DNA of 64,000 bases from Brachionus koreanus (Eukaryota > Rotifera > Eurotatoria > Ploima > Brachionidae): positions 1,925,333 to 1,989,332 of the forward strand of contig PJRA01000005.1 of the NCBI GenBank assembly GCA_016987375.1, in the 5' to 3' direction. Below are positions 35,101-46,671 of the stretch, one piece after another. The notes under the pieces were generated by a model. It saw nothing but the letters and a program-made list of their open reading frames with translations, was not told where the DNA came from and searched no databases. How positions within the stretch are numbered: position 1 is the first letter of the stretch; each line of letters begins with the position of its first letter. The translations under genes and the position numbers were made by a program.

Positions 35101-38100
35101 TCTATAAATCTGCTAGAACAAAATTTTCAACGTTCTTTAAAAGAAAGTGTGTTTTATTTAAATTTTTTGTCAATAGGTCTATGTCAATTTTGACTTTAAA
35201 AATTTGTAAAATATTAATTTTTGATCAATCAACTTTTTTCTAAATAAATATCTTTTATTAAACAAAAGTTGTTTTTGAAATTTATATAATTAAAAAAATG
35301 AAATGAAATTTGGTTGAATTTTTTATTTTCTTTCTTTTTATTTATTTTCTTTTTTTTTACTTTCTTTGATATAAATGACGATTGAAATAAATAAAAATTC
35401 GGTATTTTGAATTGTTAGAAAATATTGCCAAAAGAGAAAAATAAGAGTATTATATACATTGTCTATATTACTCTTACATTTAAATAAATAAATAATTTTT
35501 TAACTACATTATAGTCAATGCACGATGAAGTAAGCGAAACAGAAAATATCAGATGCAATTTAGCTATTGAAAAGATGATAGTGGAAGGCTGTGAAGTTAT
35601 TTTAGATGCAAATCAAGTGTTCATCCGCGAAGGTTTGACTATCAATAGATAAAAAAAAAACTTAATTTTTTTATTTAGGACTCTTGATTATTTTAACTTC
35701 TCTTAAATCAAAAACCCTTGGCGTTAAGTTAAAAGACATCAAGAAACGGAATGTTGTTAAATGTTTTTTGTTTACAAATCACTTGATTGTTACAACTAGA
35801 GCTTCTAATGGTCGTTTAAATTTATTTAAAGTAAAATAATCATTATAAATTTTTTTCTAACTATTTAATTAAAAGCCCTATGAGGCGATACCTCTCAATG
35901 AATGTAAATTAATTGAAGACGTCAATAATGAACTAAGCATGATTGAAGAAGAGAGTAAACTCGATAATAAAAATTTTTTTTTTCCAATTTAAAAAATCTA
36001 CTAGATGTTTCAATTGTTTCGGATGATCATTCGATTTCATCAGCTTCAATGATCTCAACCGAATCGAATGGTTCTATTTTCTTCAATAAAGATCAGCCGA
36101 CAGATTTTAGCTGTGAATTCAAATTGGTTCAGTCAAGCAATGTGATTCAGAGAACCATTCACTTTATTGCATCATCGCTTGGCGAAAAACAAGCTTGGTG
36201 TGGAGATATGAGCCAGGTAAATTAAAGCATTGATTTAAATGATTGATTTAATTAGAAATTATAAGTGTATTGATAATTTGAATTATTCAAATTTGCTTCA
36301 AAATACAAATACCAGCAATTCAGTTAATATGCCAAACAAAGCCATGCCATAGTAATTTTAATCTAAAATATAACATAAGATTTAAGATAACAAAATAATT
36401 GTTTAAGTTCGGATCAAAAATTGCTTAGAGATGAAAATGATGTAAAATATTGTAAATCGTTAAATTCATGCAAAGTACCTCAAGTAAGAATTTTTGAAAA
36501 AAGTAAAATATAAATAGTCACAAATTTTATTTTAATCAAAATCTAGATTCGACAAGCCACACTTGACAAACTACTTGAGCGTCTAACTGATCTTAGATTT
36601 TTAAGCATCGATTTCTTAAATACATTTCTTTTAACTTATCGTGTTTTTACTGATCCATTGGCGATTCTAAATGCTCTGAAAATTTTGTATGAATCATCAC
36701 CAAAGCATTCAATCGAATTGGGAGAGCATGATTTCAGGTTTTTTTAAAAATTATTTTAAAATTCTTTGTGGGCATATAAACTAGTTCAAAAAATTTTCGG
36801 GGAAAAATATTTAATTTTATAATTTGGATAAAACTTATTTATTTAAATTGTTTGAAAAAAACGATTTAGCAACAACAAAGTTTGATGCATTGCTTTGACT
36901 CTTTAAATAGATTAATTAGATTTTAGGAAAATTTCAATAAAAAAAAGCGTTGGGATCCGTCACTGAACCCTACTAGTATGCGGCCGGTCTTTTTTACGGT
37001 CTTAAATTTTGACCGCCTAAAAATACGGCCATCCAAAAAGGGTCGGCCATAAATACGGCCAACTAGGATGCGGGTTATTTTTGTAAAATTGATATTTAAC
37101 AATATTTTTAAATATTTAAAAATTATTTAAAATTTTTTTAAATTCTTAATTCTTTTCAAAATATTAATAATAAATAGTCAATTAAATAATCATAAATTTA
37201 AAAATTTTTATTTCGGACGACAGGCTAGTTGGTGGTATTAATGGTCGCCCGTTTTTAACCTGGCCTTATTTTTTGCGGTCTGAAAATGAGACCGTTCGGG
37301 AAACCGTCCGTGATTTGGACCGGATTGCTAAGACCGCATCCAACAGTAATAAAAAAGGCCGGAACATGGATAGAATTTGGCATTTGAAGAATTTAGAGAA
37401 AAATAAAAATTATTGTGTTTTTTTTTTTTAATTTAAAAGTTATTTTGATAAATATCTTTCATTCAAAGATTATGATAAAGATTACGTTTCTCAAAGAAAA
37501 ACTTATTGCTTCATTTTTAAAAATTATTTGGAAAAACATAAAAAAATATTATTTATTACAATTTTCAAATTAAAATCCAAATGAAAGCACCTTTTTTCAT
37601 TTTTTTTTACTAATTAAATGTTTAAAGACAAAAAAAAACATTCCTGTTGTAATAATCATTTTGATGAAGTCAATTTTTTTTTATTAAGAAAAATTTAATA
37701 ATATTTTTTTTATTTGAATTTTTTTTTTAATAAATATTTTAGCAATGAACTAATATTAATTAGAAAAATTTAATTGATAAAAAAAAGTCAAAGTAACTGA
37801 ATCGTTTAGTCAAAATTTCTAATAAAAAACAGAGAAATTTTAGAAAAAAATTTCAAAAAATATTTTTCTCAGAGTCAATATTTCTGATTAAGACTATTTT
37901 TGGCAAATATTTTATTTGAACTAGTCCGAATAGATGTAGCCACATTATTGAATATACGCTTGTTGTCACAAATTGGTTACATTTAGGATAATTTCTAACA
38001 TTTTTTTTAAAACTGGATAAACAGAAAATTAAATAATGCTAGAAGTGACATAAGTAATGAACTTAGTCGTAAAGTATCAGTGGCCGGCTTATTCAGACTG

Positions 38101-41100
38101 CCTTCCATAAATGAGGAACGGGATGTTTTTGTCAAACGAGGCAGTCGACTTAGCTCATTTCGAAGAGATATTGGTGAGAAACTTATTGAATTAAAAAAAA
38201 TCTAAGTTAATTTATTTCAATCTAGCAATAGATATTGAAAATATGAATATAATGGAAGGAGATGAGACTGAAATTGATAATCCATCTAATCAAGAAAATA
38301 ACGAGCTGAATGATAAAAGAGAGCGTCTAGCTCCTATTGCATCGTGCGAGACTCTTCAGACATATTCATCGGGAGCAAATTCTTACAAAGATTTTAAAGA
38401 AAAACATGTTGGATTCACTTTACCAAGCGGTAGTCAATCAAATCTAAATTTAAACGAGAAAACAAATAGTCTAATTGAAAATGTTGTAAATAACTTGACC
38501 AAGGTGAATGTAAGTGATGGCATATTCACAGTTAACAATGAGAAAAAATACAATGGATCAACAAAACCTCTCGCTGCTTCATTTGACTTGAAAAATCCCG
38601 ACATGGGAACTAGTAATGACTCAGGAAATTTGCCGAATCAATTAAAAAGTGAAGATGACTCGATTGAATATAAAAGTGAAGAGGATGATTATGATGACAT
38701 AAATACTGAGGAAGATTATGATTATAGAATTGATTCAACAAACAGAAACAAATATAAACGATTGATGAATGGTAATAAAAGCTTTAATGGATCAATTTCT
38801 TCGGCAACAAGCTCAGCTTCAAGATTAACTGTAACCTGGAAAAAATTTTTTTTTTTTTTTAAATTTGTATTCATTTGTTTTTTTCAAAGTATTGGAAAGA
38901 TTCAATAGAAAAATCTAATCATTTAGGAAGTAACACAGCTCGTTCAAGTACTGCTGAAGCTTTATCTTTATCACCAGCAATGGCTCCAAAAAGAACTGCT
39001 CCACATAAAAACTCACAAAGTTCAACCACTAATCAACTTTTAATGGCTGTTCAGCAAAATGCTCAAAAAATAGGTTAATTCTAGCCGTAATTTTATTTCA
39101 GACTAAATTAAAAATTTTTATTTTAGGAAAAAGATTGAGTGATACTTTTTCAGTTCAAAAATTATTAGCCGATAATGGCCGAAAATTGCCAATTAGTGTG
39201 TATGCTGGAGTAGTAGTTACTTCATCTCGATCGTCTAGGAGAAGAGCAAGCAATACCGAAGCCACTAGAGCGTTTGCAATTGCTACTTCTGGTTCACAGA
39301 CTTCTTTGGACAAGGCTCAGACTTTTCGCCATTCTCTAGACAACACGAGAGTTTCAGTAAACTCGATTCCTCGAGTTGACCGCCTAAACAGTTCTGGTCC
39401 AGCGCTGGACTGTTCAAAAACCAAAAAAAATCTATTCTTGGTTAATACAGCTGCATCAATGCGAGTCTTGAATATTCTTCGTCATTGGATTACGAAGCAT
39501 CCGTTTGATTTTGACGAAAATCCCAAGCTAAAAGAAGAAACTTTGAATTTAATTAACCAAATGCTGAACGAGTCTAATTTGACAGAAACAGAGAGAAAAG
39601 TTTCAAAACAGATTATTCAACAGTTAAATATTCCGATTGAGAAAAAAAAAGAGAATATCATAAACATTGAATTTTTACTAAGACTTCCAACTGTAATTTT
39701 TTGTTCAATGAATTAAGTTTATCTTAAAAAATTTTATTTAGACTCCGGGTAAAGTAAAATTTTGTGATTTATCTGTATCAGAAATAGCTGAACAAATGAC
39801 TTATATTGATTATCATATATTTGCATCTATTTCAAGCCAGTAACTTAATTTTTATATAAATTTGTATATAATTTATATTAATATTTTCTTTAAAGAGAAC
39901 TTTTAGGCCAAGCTTGGATGAAAGCAGGAAAAGAGAAAAATGCAAAAAATGTTCTGGTTTTCAGCAAACGATTCAATGAGGCAAGTTTTGTTTTCTTTTT
40001 CTTTAATCAATAAATTTTTAGAATTATTTAGATGTCTCAACTGGTAGTTACTGAGATAATTATGAGCACAAACCATACTCAACGTTTAGAAAAACTTGAA
40101 AAATGGACTACAATCGCAAATATTTGTAAATTTTTGAAAAATTTCAATGGTGTACTACAAATTATGTCTGCTTTTGCGAGCACATCTATCTTTAGACTCA
40201 AATCAACATGGGATAAACTTTCAAAAAATGTAAGATATCATAAAATAATTAAGGAAATAGTTGAAGACACACAAAAAAAGGTCAAAGTAAAATTTTTGAT
40301 CAAATTATATTTTTCAAAAATGATAAAAAAAAAATTTAAATGCGCAATTAAATGTTAATGAATTTTTAGAAATTCAAAAGTCTGAGGAAAAATCCGCGAT
40401 GAAATTAAAAAAAGAAATTAGATCAAAAATTTTACTTTGACTCAAAAAAGATTAAATCGTAAATATTTTTTTTAAAAAAATATAAATTAACGATTAAAAA
40501 AAAAAACAAAAAAAAATAAAATGCAACATTTTGAACTAAACTATTTTGCAATTTTTTTTTGGGATATTTTATCCTCATTAACTGTATTGTTAACAAAAAA
40601 GCATGCAATATTTTTTAAAATAATTTAATTTTGTCCAAAATTTTATTTCAAAATTAATCATTTATTTGAATTCATTATAAAAATGTTAAAATTTAGATTC
40701 TGAAAAATTAAAGATTTATTTAAGTTAAGTATTTTATCAAAAATTCTAATTTTGATTAATTATTTTATTTATTTTACCTTTACCTTTACGCAATCTTTGA
40801 TGATTTAAAACTGTTTACTGTCAAATTGACACAACTCTATTAGGATGAAAGTTATAGTATAGTGCCTTTTTACTGTAGTCTCAGACATTCTAATTTTTAA
40901 TATTTTGAAATTTAAACTCAAATATTTTTAATTAATTATGAAAGTTTTCCCCAAGAAATTTCTAAATTTTATTTTTAAAAAAAATCATTAAGACTTAATT
41001 GGTAGGCCAAGATAAATCATTCTTTGTACTTTTGGAATCGTAGAGCAATTTAATTTAAATTCTGTTTTAGAACTACTAGTAATCTACTACTTAACTATTA

Positions 41101-42039
41101 GTTTTTTATCAAAAAAAATCTTTAAAGCCTTTTTGAAAATAAAAGGTAGATTTTTATCAAAAATTTTAAAACTATTAAAATTTTGAATTTTAAGCTCGTT
41201 GAAAAAAATTGCTTCTAATAGGACTTAATAAATAGCATGGTCCAAATCTGTCAATAAGAATTTATTAGAAAATAAAAATTATTTCTTAACAAATCTATAA
41301 AAATCAAATTTACTCTCATGAAAATTTACAGTTATTTTGAAGAAAAAACGTAAAATTTTTTACAAAAGCTCTAAATAAATAGTGATGTTCTTGATCATTT
41401 TTAGTTTCGTTTAGTAATGTATTCCAATTAATGATATTCTCTCACTGTTCTAAATAAATATATGTTTATAAATAAATAAATAAATAGGCATAATTTTTAT
41501 TCTAGAGCCAACAGACAATAGAAACTCTACAAAATTTAGTCTCATCGGATGGAAGATTTAAAAACTTAAGAGATGCAATGGTATTTTAGAAAAAAATAAA
41601 AATTTAAAATTAAAACTAAACTATTTTTTAGAATAAATGCGATCCACCATGTATTCCTTACTTGGGAATGTATTTGATGGATCTCGTTTTTATCGAAGAG
41701 AGCACACCAGATTTTTTAGATGGTAATTTAATAAATTTTTCAAAATTGAGAATGGTTTCCCACATTATAAGAGATATACGAACTTTTCAACAAAGTAAAT
41801 ACACAATACACCACAATCGTAGAGTAAATTTTGTAACAAATAAAAAAAATTAAATTAATAATGTAAGTTAAATTTAGGTATGTGAATATTTACTCGATAC
41901 AAGCAATTTGCTGACGCCAGATGAAGCATATAATAGATCTTTAACATTAGAGCCAAGAAATTCAATAAATCCAGCATTTAAAAAAATAGATGAATTAGAT
42001 TTGAAAACACAGAATCTAAACATTAATATGTTCAATTGA
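32115..42039 (+). CDS. RASGRF: Ras-specific guanine nucleotide-releasing factor (RasGRF)
   Basis: Twenty-two exons: 32115-32390, 32450-32704, 32758-33098, 33156-33432, 33484-33597, 35515-35632, 35679-35830, 35876-35954, 36005-36216, 36266-36351, 36408-36483, 36547-36737, 38025-38173, 38226-38830, 38890-39073, 39127-39692, 39742-39839, 39896-39980, 40032-40229, 41506-41580, 41632-41832, 41878-42039. Phases agree throughout; product 1499 residues (vertebrate RasGRFs about 1240-1270). Order: PH (27-125, [12 protein letters not shown]), coiled coil (130-177), IQ calmodulin site (200-225, [15 protein letters not shown]), DH Rho/Rac exchange domain (230-420), second PH (455-615), REM (645-715, [15 protein letters not shown]), long acidic Ser-rich linker, REM remainder (1140-1190, [10 protein letters not shown]) and CDC25 Ras-exchange domain (1228-1499, [14 protein letters not shown]). 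Known role: calcium/calmodulin-stimulated exchange on Ras and Rac at membranes. The extra length is in the linker. Intron 18 is GC-AG. Identification is firm. Confidence 0.95.
36955..37375. mobile_element. GC-rich inverted-repeat element in RASGRF intron 12
   Basis: A block with many CGGCC/GACCG words stands out in AT-rich intron. The left side (CTAGTATGCGGCCGGTC, about 36972) and the right side (GACCGCATCCAACAG, about 37333-37347) are loosely inverted, both flanked by TA, with another CTAGGATGCGG internally. No protein is encoded. It is probably a non-autonomous DNA transposon; the borders are approximate. Confidence 0.45.
40280..40371 (+). repeat. Dispersed about 90-bp repeat, copy 1 (RASGRF intron 19)
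   Basis: Shares AAATTTTTGATCAAATT, TTTTTCAAAAATGA and TTTAAATGCGCAATTAAAT, in the same order and spacing, with 62283-62372. Non-coding in both places. It lies 51 bp after the exon-19 donor. Confidence 0.7.
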
Positions 42040-42468
42040 TTCAATTTTGCAGATATATTATTAAAGTCATCCTTTTAAAATAAATATGTCCAAGAAATTA
42101 AGGATTTTTTTTAAATTTGATTATTTATAACGTATGAAAGAAATGAATTTTGGTGTTTTAAATTAAAAAAATTATGTAGATAAAAATTAATTTCTTTGTT
42201 TGATAAAATTTAAAATGATACTGGTTGAAATCAAGTGAATTAATTATAAATATATGCATTATTGATCTTTTTATAACATATGAAACCCGGTTACACTGTT
42301 TTATATGGTTTACTATTTAATAAAATATACAAAATAATTTTTTTTATTAATATTTATTTCAAAAAGTTTAAAAGGTAAAATATAAAAGAAAAAGTACAAT
42401 TATGGAATTTTGGATGTTATTTTCTTGGCTTATTGTAACCAAATTTAAATAAATTTTATAAAAAAAAA
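42040..42468. other. RASGRF 3' flank
   Basis: AT-rich; presumed 3' UTR and polyadenylation region with several AATAAA-like words. No gene. Confidence 0.4.
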
Positions 42469-42628
42469 TTTCATGTCAAAAAGAGTTAAAAAAAAAAGTG
42501 TTTTTTGATGATAGAATTCGCTTTAAAAATAAGCCAGGTAAATAATATTGGACCCAAAATAGATTTCTTCTTTTGAAGGTAAATTTTATCATCAAAAACA
42601 CTTTGTTAATAACTCTTTTTGAAATGAA
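42469..42628. mobile_element. 160-bp palindromic MITE-like element
   Basis: Left arm 42469-42520 and right arm about 42580-42628 are reverse complements over about 50 bp, sharing TCAAAAAGAGTTA and AGTGTTTTT(T)GATGAT. The central 60 bp is unique. No clear target duplication. The transcript could fold into a long hairpin if the RASGRF 3' UTR extends this far. Confidence 0.6.
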
Positions 42629-42921
42629 TTTTTTTGATTATAAAATTTTTTTAAATTTTTTATAAATATTTTGCCATTAAGTTTTTTTGCACTCATCAAT
42701 CTAAACGATTCTAGACAAATTTTCTCTAACATGATAAATGTGGATAGAACTAAAATCTATATTTTCTTAATGACAAAAAAATGTATTCTTATGATGCGAA
42801 TAGAGGATTCATAGTAATAGGTGAGTTCTATTCATATTTGAAATGAGCAGTAGTGGTCACATAAATTTATTGTGGAAAAATTTTCAAACTAAACTATAAA
42901 TAAAAAAAAATTAATAAGATT

Positions 42922-43700
42922 GGGTTGATGGGCCAAGTGGGGTTCCACAAGGTTCAGTACTTGGTCCGTTACTATTCTTGATCTTCATAAATGATTTACC
43001 AGAGCTAGTAAGTCACTTTTGCAAGTTGTTTGCGGATTACAGCAAATTGATTAGCATCATTAGAAATACATGTAATNNNNNNNNNNNNNNNNNNNNNNNN
43101 NNNNNNNNNNTTAAATGCTGATGATTTGATAGTTGAATTAGCTGAGACTACTACTGAGCGCGATCTTGGTGTAATGTTGAAGAACAAACTCAAATGGAAT
43201 GATCAAATTGACATCTGCGTTAAAAAAGCTAACAATATGCTTAATATGCTCAAGAAAATGTTCGTATATTGGGATGCTCAATCGTTTTTGCAGCTTTATA
43301 AAACATATGCTAGGCCGCATCTAGAATATTGTGCACCTGAATGGAATCCTTATTTAAAGAAGGATATATTTAGACTTGAACAAGTACAAAGACGAGAAAC
43401 GAAGCTTGTTCCACAAATAAGAAGTTTGAACTATGAGTCTAGATTAGCTTACTTGGGATTTGAAAGATAGGCGAGAGCGTGGGGATCTTATTCAATTCTA
43501 TAAAATCGACAAAAAGTACAATCATGTTAATTGGTACTACGATGCGAAACTCATGAGCTCAGTGAATAATGAAGGACCAAGTGGAGGAGGAAGGGGAGCA
43601 AAACATCGCATTTGCTCGCAGCTAACAAAATATCTTATAAACTTATTTATTAAACACCTTATAAATCATTCTGTAAATAGCAATCTTTCTGAAACATAGT
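42922..43700 (+). pseudogene. LINE (CR1/jockey-like) RT fragment with gap and frameshift
   Basis: Frame 1 begins [20 protein letters not shown] and reaches the catalytic region as LFADYSKLI (the second Asp of ADD is lost). Bases 43077-43110 are N. After the gap come TTTERDLGVMLKNKLKWNDQ, YKTYARPHLEYCAPEWNPYL and VQRRETKLVPQI, the standard LINE C-terminal blocks. At about 43460 the frame shifts by one base and continues KDRRERGDLIQFYKI to a natural-looking C-terminus at 43699. It is 5'-truncated and inactive. Confidence 0.8.
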
Positions 43701-44700
43701 TACTAGAATAAAAATTTAGCATTAATTTTTGTTATCTTGCTTTTAATTCTTCAAAAATTCAATGATTTCCCAATTTTAAAGAATATACTCAATTAAAGAA
43801 TATGGCTTTTACATTTGTAAAAATTTTGTAAAAAAACAAAGTATTTTATAAATATATTTGTGAATAAGATATAGAATTTTTAATTTTATATTTTAATTAC
43901 ATTTAAATGTTTTTAAGAAAATTTATAAATAATGAATTGAAATGCATCAGTTGACTAATTCACTTACACAAAATTTGATAGATCTCTCTCAGTGATTTAC
44001 TATTTATTTATCAAAAAAGCATTGATCATAAACGGTAGATGAAATTAAGAGCAACTGAATTCTTGATTGAGGATTTTCTTACGTGATGATTTCAGCATAG
44101 GCTATGCAAAATACTTTCGGTCAAGATAAAACATTTTTCTGTTTTAAGTGAATTAGTTACATTAACGGTTATCTGTGATGAAGTTGAATAACTTAGAATT
44201 GTATGGATATAAAATGGCAAAATTTGAAGAAGAGCTCTTTTGGACGCCGGAGAAGATAACTTTTTGGTCTGTTAATTTTTTTGGATTTAATTTCAGGTCA
44301 CATTTAAATTTTATTGAATAAAATTATTTACCAAAGATCATTGACCCAGAATAAATTTCAGCAAGACTATAACTATAACAAAATTATAGCAAATACTTAA
44401 TAAATAAAAATTTTAATTGTTAAATTTAATCGTTAATTCCGTTAACCCTCTAATTGACCCTTTAAAAATATATTTTTTAAATGGTTTAATTTGTTATTTT
44501 TGAATTTTACTTTGTTCTTAAGACTTTGAAATTGATTAAATAAACACATATTATTAAAGCGTTAGCTGTTATTTTAGAAATAAAAGTAAATTAATCAAAA
44601 AATTTATTTATTAATAGGTTACAAATGATATATACAAATAGCAAAACCAACAACAAACGCGGAAAAAAAAAACGCAACAAAATAGGTTTATAAAAAAGGA
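43701..44700. other. Intergenic between LINE relic and histone gene
   Basis: AT-rich. A 36-codon plus-strand frame at about 44213-44323 (MAKFEEELFWTPEKITFW) is slightly coding-like but unsupported. Its right part is presumably the H2A 3' UTR. Confidence 0.35.
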
Positions 44701-45174
44701 TTAATCATCAAATATGGAAAGCCAAGTTTGGATGAGCTGCCCACCCTGAGGAATGAGTACATTTCCAAAAAGATAACTCAAATCTTTATTTGTTTTAATA
44801 GCTAGATAAACATGTTTAGGCATGATCCGTTTTTGATTGAGTAGATTTGTCATATCCCATGCAGAGTCCAGTATAGCAGCGGTTAGAAATTCAATAACAC
44901 TAGCAATCATCACACCTGACTCGTCAGAAAAAAAAGTATCCGAATTTTTTTCTCTTAAAGATTTAATCATTAGATCAACTGGAAAATTTGTTCCAGCTTT
45001 TTGCGACTTGGTCTTACGAGTCTTTCGAAGCCTTGAATCTGCTGCATAATTTTCATCTGATGTTGCTGATCGATTTTTGACGGTAGTGTTGATAGCCGAA
45101 CATTCTTCATCTTTGATTTCTAACAGTCGAATGGGAATTTTATCTGAACACTCCTTTTTGTTTCTAAGTTTCAT
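44701..45174 (-). CDS. Divergent histone H2A variant with altered acidic patch
   Basis: Intronless, 157 residues. Residues 60-147 align by eye with the H2A fold: AGTNFPVDLMIKSLR (canonical AGLQFPVGR..), ASVIEFLTAAILDSA (AAVLEYLTAEILELA), KRIMPKHVYLAIKTNKDLSYLFG ([23 protein letters not shown]) shown here only as blocks, and IPQGGQL (IAQGGVL). Role (inferred): dimerises with H2B in nucleosomes. Oddities: a 59-residue non-canonical N-tail (H2A tails are about 15), a very short C-tail (IQTWLSIFDD), and loss of the nucleosome acidic patch: E61 to A100, D90 to N129, E91 to K130, with E56 kept and E64/E92 as Asp. The AG of a splice-acceptor-like GGAATTAAG abuts the ATG. Such a patch recalls mammalian H2A.B. 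Bdelloid rotifers are also reported to carry unusual H2As. Confidence 0.8.
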   Translation of the reverse strand: MKLRNKKECSDKIPIRLLEIKDEECSAINTTVKNRSATSDENYAADSRLRKTRKTKSQKAGTNFPVDLMIKSLREKNSDTFFSDESGVMIASVIEFLTAAILDSAWDMTNLLNQKRIMPKHVYLAIKTNKDLSYLFGNVLIPQGGQLIQTWLSIFDD

Positions 45175-45510
45175 TCTTAATTCCAGATATTTTCAATTAA
45201 ACTCAAAGATTCAAAGCAATTTAAAGTCAAATTTAACGAACTAATTTGCATGAGAAAATGGGATTGATTTTTCAGTTAAAAACCAAACCTTTTAATTTTT
45301 GTTGACTGTATTTTGCTATTTTCACACTCAATTTAGAATGCTTTAAAAATACGCTCAAATCTAACATCATAATTTAAAAAAAATTTCAATATAATCACAT
45401 GATTGCATAGAGTTCCTTTAGATTTTTAAATTAATTCAAGTAAAAGAAAACGGATCTTTCTTTATTAAGTAGCATAAATAATGTGTCTTTTATTTCTTTA
45501 TGATTTAAAG
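45175..45510. other. Spacer between H2A and DTD genes
   Basis: About 336 bp, AT-rich. Should contain the DTD 3' UTR and the H2A 5' flank; no distinct motif apart from the AG at the H2A start. Confidence 0.4.
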
Positions 45511-45969
45511 CTATTGTTCTTTTTTAGAGTCTAAAATAATTGTTACAGGTCCGTCATTCTGAATATGTACTTGCATCATTGCGCCAAATTTTCCGTCTTT
45601 AATTTTATCCTCTTTGAAGTCTTTTCGCAATTTTTGCAAGAATCTATCATAAAAGTCTTTGGATTGCTCAGCACCCATTGCCTGATGAAAATCAGGCTTA
45701 GTTCCCTTGAGAGTTGACTGCAACGTAAATTGGCTAACACACAAAATTTCAAAATCTTTTTCAACAATATTTTTTGTCCATTTTTTATCAGAATCTTGAC
45801 ACTCAAAAAGTCTGATAGACAGCAACTTCCTAACTATGTAATCAATATCTTTTTCTGTGTCTTCTCGACTGATCCCTACAAGCACACAAAATCCGTTCTG
45901 AATTGAACTTATTAGTTCATCAGATACTGTCACACTGGCTTTAGCTACTCTTTGAATAATTGCTTTCAT
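45511..45969 (-). CDS. DTD1: D-aminoacyl-tRNA deacylase 1
   Basis: Intronless, 152 residues, the usual length of the DTD core. It removes D-amino acids (and glycine mis-charged on tRNA-Ala) from tRNAs, a translation quality-control step in the cytosol. Both active-site signatures are present: SQFTLQ (residues 79-84) and NDGPVTI near the C-terminus (the Gly-cisPro motif). The N-terminus MKAIIQRVAKASVTV is typical. The ATG is immediately preceded by a long T-run ending GATTAAAG, which looks like a splice acceptor at the start codon. Only 84 bp separate this ATG from the CCDC115 stop upstream on the same strand. Confidence 0.95.
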   Translation of the reverse strand: MKAIIQRVAKASVTVSDELISSIQNGFCVLVGISREDTEKDIDYIVRKLLSIRLFECQDSDKKWTKNIVEKDFEILCVSQFTLQSTLKGTKPDFHQAMGAEQSKDFYDRFLQKLRKDFKEDKIKDGKFGAMMQVHIQNDGPVTIILDSKKEQ

Positions 45970-46053
45970 CTTTAATCAAAAAAAAAACTAAGATAACTTT
46001 TTTTTAAAAAATTTTATTCAACTGGAATGCTAGGTCCAGAATAATTAAATAAA

Positions 46054-46560
46054 TTATACATTTAAAAGTTTATTTTTTTCACATAATAAGTCTTGATAAA
46101 TTATTTCCAAAGTGTTAAGTCTTGTCTGACATTCGGCTATACATGTAGCTAAATTAAGTGAACGAGAAAATGATTTTTTGCTCGTTTTCAGTGACATCGG
46201 GGTAAAGACTCCAAACCAACCGGGCAGTGGAGCTTCATTACTATCCGAATCGGATACTGATAGATTGAAATTAATATTTCTTAATTCAAAATCGACATCT
46301 GGATCATCAGTTTTCACTAAGTCAACATTTTCGCTTGTTTCTATTGAAATCTTTGCTTCTAGTTCTAGTGGAACTTGAAGAATCGACAAACTTGAACATC
46401 CTATTAAACTTCTTGCCTTTGACAAATTTAAATAGCCATCATCTAGAGCTCTATTCATTAATTCGCGATAGGTAAGCAGGCTTTGATAGGACTCGATGTA
46501 TAGGCAAGCACATTTATCCAATTTTTGATTTATATCTTCAAGTTTTTGAGGTTTTTCCAT
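46054..46560 (-). CDS. CCDC115: CCDC115 / Vma22-like V-ATPase assembly factor
   Basis: Intronless, 168 residues (human about 180). Known role: ER/ERGIC chaperone that, with TMEM199, helps assemble the V0 sector of the V-ATPase. Visible: an N-terminal helical coiled-coil segment; DGYLNLSKARSLIG, matching the human EGWLSLAKARYAMG block; an acidic variable middle; and a C-terminal PGWFGVFTPMSLKTSKKSF block matching LNWFGILVPHSLRQAQASF; then a final coiled coil. It is the first confident gene of the minus-strand cluster and sits head-to-head with CSPP1 (397 bp between start codons). An acceptor-like GCTAATCCAG lies 10 nt before the ATG. Confidence 0.88.
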   Translation of the reverse strand: MEKPQKLEDINQKLDKCACLYIESYQSLLTYRELMNRALDDGYLNLSKARSLIGCSSLSILQVPLELEAKISIETSENVDLVKTDDPDVDFELRNINFNLSVSDSDSNEAPLPGWFGVFTPMSLKTSKKSFSRSLNLATCIAECQTRLNTLEIIYQDLLCEKNKLLNV

Positions 46561-46671
46561 TTTTTAAAAACTGGATTAGCAAAAAAATTAATTAATTGAC
46601 GAGTACTTAAAAAAAAGTGTAAAACAAAACTAAATTAACAATTTGTCAAAAATTCAAATTTAAAATTAATT

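Noticed and set aside
40230..40358. Read-through of RASGRF exon 19 to a stop at 40358
   Set aside because: The conserved protein continues in exon 20 at 41506, and phase 0 splicing at 40229 gives the expected [12 protein letters not shown] join.
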